Shown here: positions 3,845 to 6,308 of the stretch, one piece after another
Layout of the letters: every line of letters starts with the position of its first letter
Position numbering within the stretch: the first letter of the stretch is position 1
Origin: Pirellulaceae bacterium
GTDB lineage: Bacteria > Planctomycetota > Planctomycetia > Pirellulales > Pirellulaceae
Assembly (NCBI GenBank): GCA_013002105.1
Contig: JABDKS010000507.1
Span: 1-6,308 of the forward strand
Length of the DNA stretch: 6,308 nucleotides
Direction of reading: 5' to 3'
Translations under genes and position numbers: made by a program
Notes under the pieces: generated by a model
Seen by the model: the letters and a program-made list of their open reading frames with translations, nothing else
Databases searched by the model: none
What the model was told of the DNA's origin: nothing

Positions 3845-6308
3845 TTGACCGTTTCGCGTTACCTTTGGGTCGTCACATCGTCTCTGCTGAATTGCACGTT
3901 ACTGAGTGTTCCGTTGTTTGCCGCCGCGCCGATGGTGGATTTCAATCGTGACGTTCGGCCCATACTGAGCGAAAACTGTTACCACTGTCACGGCCCCGAT
4001 GACGCGGCACGGCAAGCCGATTTACGGTTGGATACGGAAGCGGGTGCAAAAGAATATGCGATCATCGCCGGTGATGCCGACGCCAGCGATCTGGTCGATC
4101 GCATCACGTCCGATGACCCCGATGCCGTCATGCCTCCGCCCGATTCCGAACGATCACTGACGGCCGAACAAATCGATTTGCTTCGTCGTTGGATCGATGA
4201 AGGCGGCAATTACCAAACTCATTGGTCGTTTATCGCGCCAGCCAAATCGGAGTTGCCCGCGTTACGCGATCCCAGTCGCGCAAGAAACGCCATCGATCCA
4301 TTTGTACTTGCACCCCTGGAGGACAAGGGGATTGAACCGGCACCACCGGCTGATCGCGAGACATTGATTCGTCGTGTGACGTTTGACCTGATTGGTTTAC
4401 CACCGACGCTGCCCGAACTGGACGCGTTTTTGTCGGACACGTCTCCAGGTGCCTATTCACGATTAATTGATCGATTACTCAATCGTGATGAATTCGGCGA
4501 ACGCATGGCGTCGGACTGGTTGGACGCGGCACGGTACAGCGACACCTACGGCTATCAAGTTGATCGCGACCGATACGTTTGGCCTTGGCGTGATTGGGTG
4601 ATCGGCGCGTTCAATGCCAACATGCCCTATGACCAGTTCATCACCGAGCAACTTGCTGGTGATTTGCTGCCCAACGCGACTCGCGACCAGATCCTCGCAA
4701 CCACCTTTAATCGATTGCATCCCCAGAAAGTCGAAGGCGGAAGTGTTCCCGAAGAGTTCCGCATCGAGTATGTCGCCGACCGAACACAGACCGTCGCCAC
4801 AGCGATGATGGGACTGACCTACGAATGTTGCCGATGTCACAACCACAAGTACGATCCGCTAACACAAAAAGAGTATTTCCAACTGACGGCGTTTTTTGAC
4901 AACATCGACGAAGCCGGCCTGTATTCGTACTTCACCGCCGAAGCGATCCCCACACCCGCGCTGCCATTACCAACGGCAACGCAAGAAAAACAACTGGAGT
5001 TGGCCAGGACAACGGCAGCGAAAGCAACCGCCGACCATCAGACTGCCATCAAGCGGGGGCAATCCAACAACGACTGGTCTGATCGGCTTGCCAAAATTCC
5101 CTTGGCGGATCGTTTTGCAAAACCAATTGCATCACTCGATTTCGAGGAAAAGATTGGCGGTCGGAATCGCGCGGTCCAAGGTGTCCGTGGCCAGGCGGTC
5201 CAACTGACCGGTGACGATGCTGTCGCAACCGAAGTCGGTAATTTCCGACGGTACGATCCCTTCTCCGTTTCGCTGTGGATCAAAACACCTGATCACAAGC
5301 AACGTGCGGTTGTGTTTCATCGTTCTCGCGCTTGGACCGACGCGGCTAGTCGCGGCTACCAGCTGTTGATCGAAGACGGTCGATTAAGCTGGTCACTGAT
5401 CCATTTTTGGCCCGGCAACGCGATGCGAATCCGTACGGTCGAACCGATCCCCGTCGGTTCATGGGTCCACGTCAGCGCCACGAACGATGGCTCCAGTCGC
5501 GCCGATGGACTGACTATTTTCGTCAATGGTTTGGCGGCTGAAACCGAAGTTGTTCGCGACGGTCTGACCAAGAACATCACCGGTGGTGGTGGCGACACAA
5601 TCGCAATCGGCGAACGTTTTCGCGACAACGGATTCACCAACGGCTCGGTCGATCAGTTCCGCGTGTTCGATTTCCAGTTGACCCATTTGGAAGCCTTGCG
5701 ATTGGCCAAAGATGGCGAATCGCTGCCATGGAGCGATTCGGTGGATGTCGCAGACGCTGCGAAAAGTTTTGAAGGTTGGCAAATCGAGCTGCTTCGAGAT
5801 CACGTCGCGCTTCGGCACGATTCCAATGTTCAAGAAAGTCGTCAGAAACTGCACGACGCTCGTCAAAAGGTGTGCGCCGCGGAAGACAAGATCCAGGAGA
5901 TCATGGTCATGCGGGAGTTGGAACAACCCAAACCAACTCACTTGCTGACACGTGGGGCGTATGACAACCCGGCCGAAAGGGTCGAACCAGGCACGCCCGC
6001 CGTGTTGGTTGGATTTCCTGATGACGCGCCGCGAAATCGGCTCGGTCTGGCCCGTTGGCTGACGCGACCGGACCATCCGCTGACCAGCCGAGTTGCTGCC
6101 AACCGACTCTGGCAACTCTGTTTTGGAACCGGTTTGGTACGCACACCCGAGGACTTTGGAAGCCAAGGCCGCTCGCCGACTCATCCCGAGTTGCTCGATT
6201 GGCTGGCAGTCGACCTGATCGAAAGTGGTTGGGATATCAAACGAGCGATCAAACAGATCATGATGTCGTCGACTTATCGACAATCCAGCGACCATCCCAA
6301 TACGCAGT
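3845..6308 (+). CDS. PSCyt1-DUF1549-LamG-DUF1553 exported protein (partial)
   Basis: The gene runs off the right edge; 821 residues are visible. Numbering from TTG 3845, residues 1-29 form a Sec-type signal peptide (basic R5, hydrophobic stretch to PLFAAAP). PSCyt1 (about 30-140) has the haem motif C45-Y-H-C48-H49 after [16 protein letters not shown]1549/PSCyt2 (about 150-355) holds [20 protein letters not shown] and a second CxxCH, C328-C-R-C331-H332 followed by NHKYDP. A LamG/concanavalin-like domain (about 428-620) is inserted, then a coiled-coil-prone helix (about 640-690). DUF1553/PSD1 starts near 698 with [12 protein letters not shown] and is truncated. These planctomycete proteins are predicted periplasmic c-type cytochrome-like proteins, often paired with DUF1501 genes; their reaction is not established. 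Start is uncertain: ATG 3932 would lose the signal peptide, GTG 3731 is in frame, and ATG 3757 is out of frame because of a 22-base duplication. Family identity is sure. Confidence 0.93.
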   Translation, partial: MTVSRYLWVVTSSLLNCTLLSVPLFAAAPMVDFNRDVRPILSENCYHCHGPDDAARQADLRLDTEAGAKEYAIIAGDADASDLVDRITSDDPDAVMPPPDSERSLTAEQIDLLRRWIDEGGNYQTHWSFIAPAKSELPALRDPSRARNAIDPFVLAPLEDKGIEPAPPADRETLIRRVTFDLIGLPPTLPELDAFLSDTSPGAYSRLIDRLLNRDEFGERMASDWLDAARYSDTYGYQVDRDRYVWPWRDWVIGAFNANMPYDQFITEQLAGDLLPNATRDQILATTFNRLHPQKVEGGSVPEEFRIEYVADRTQTVATAMMGLTYECCRCHNHKYDPLTQKEYFQLTAFFDNIDEAGLYSYFTAEAIPTPALPLPTATQEKQLELARTTAAKATADHQTAIKRGQSNNDWSDRLAKIPLADRFAKPIASLDFEEKIGGRNRAVQGVRGQAVQLTGDDAVATEVGNFRRYDPFSVSLWIKTPDHKQRAVVFHRSRAWTDAASRGYQLLIEDGRLSWSLIHFWPGNAMRIRTVEPIPVGSWVHVSATNDGSSRADGLTIFVNGLAAETEVVRDGLTKNITGGGGDTIAIGERFRDNGFTNGSVDQFRVFDFQLTHLEALRLAKDGESLPWSDSVDVADAAKSFEGWQIELLRDHVALRHDSNVQESRQKLHDARQKVCAAEDKIQEIMVMRELEQPKPTHLLTRGAYDNPAERVEPGTPAVLVGFPDDAPRNRLGLARWLTRPDHPLTSRVAANRLWQLCFGTGLVRTPEDFGSQGRSPTHPELLDWLAVDLIESGWDIKRAIKQIMMSSTYRQSSDHPNTQ

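Noticed and set aside
5459..6295. 278-codon open frame on the minus strand
   Set aside because: It lies wholly antisense to the PSD1-family gene, whose domains are certain, and its translation shows no recognisable motif. It is a shadow of the plus-strand codon pattern.

Overview
The window looks like chromosomal DNA from a planctomycete, most likely Pirellulaceae (Rhodopirellula-like). The strongest reason is the right-hand gene, whose PSCyt1 / DUF1549 (PSCyt2) / LamG / DUF1553 (PSD1) architecture is greatly expanded in Planctomycetes. Moderate GC, sparse Shine-Dalgarno sites and long intergenic spaces agree with this. The genus is inference.

Left part (1-1400): an open frame enters from the left edge and ends at 220; it is doubtful and faintly like the C-terminus of a PemK/MazF toxin. 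On the minus strand an ECF-type sigma-70 factor (798-1400) is followed, in the same direction, by an unnamed 110-residue GGPLDG protein (344-676) with a strong ribosome binding site. No anti-sigma gene is visible beside the sigma factor.

Middle part (1401-3375): a 349-base divergent region with short direct and inverted repeats separates the sigma gene from a plus-strand pair: a CsbD/DUF883-like membrane-anchored stress protein (1750-2229) and a small cupin (2299-2664). Next comes a 543-base spacer holding a doubtful proline-rich minus-strand frame (2827-3075) and a convincing intrinsic terminator. The terminator serves a minus-strand DUF1328/UPF0391 two-helix membrane protein (3208-3375). 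CsbD-like, DUF883-like and DUF1328 families are typical of general or envelope stress, so sigma factor plus these genes reads as a small stress-response neighbourhood. That the sigma factor controls them is inference.

Right part (3376-6308): a 469-base spacer rich in GAGAC/GTCTC inverted repeats, with a G-quadruplex-like motif and a 22-base tandem duplication, leads into a large exported protein with two CxxCH haem sites, cut off by the window edge. Removing one copy of the 22-base repeat would join an upstream ATG (3757) in frame to this gene, so the duplication may have changed, or may switch, its start.

I found no tRNA, rRNA, CRISPR array, insertion sequence or phage gene. No complete new system is evident. 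The most interesting points are the repeat at the start of the cytochrome-like gene and the grouping of sigma factor and stress genes.
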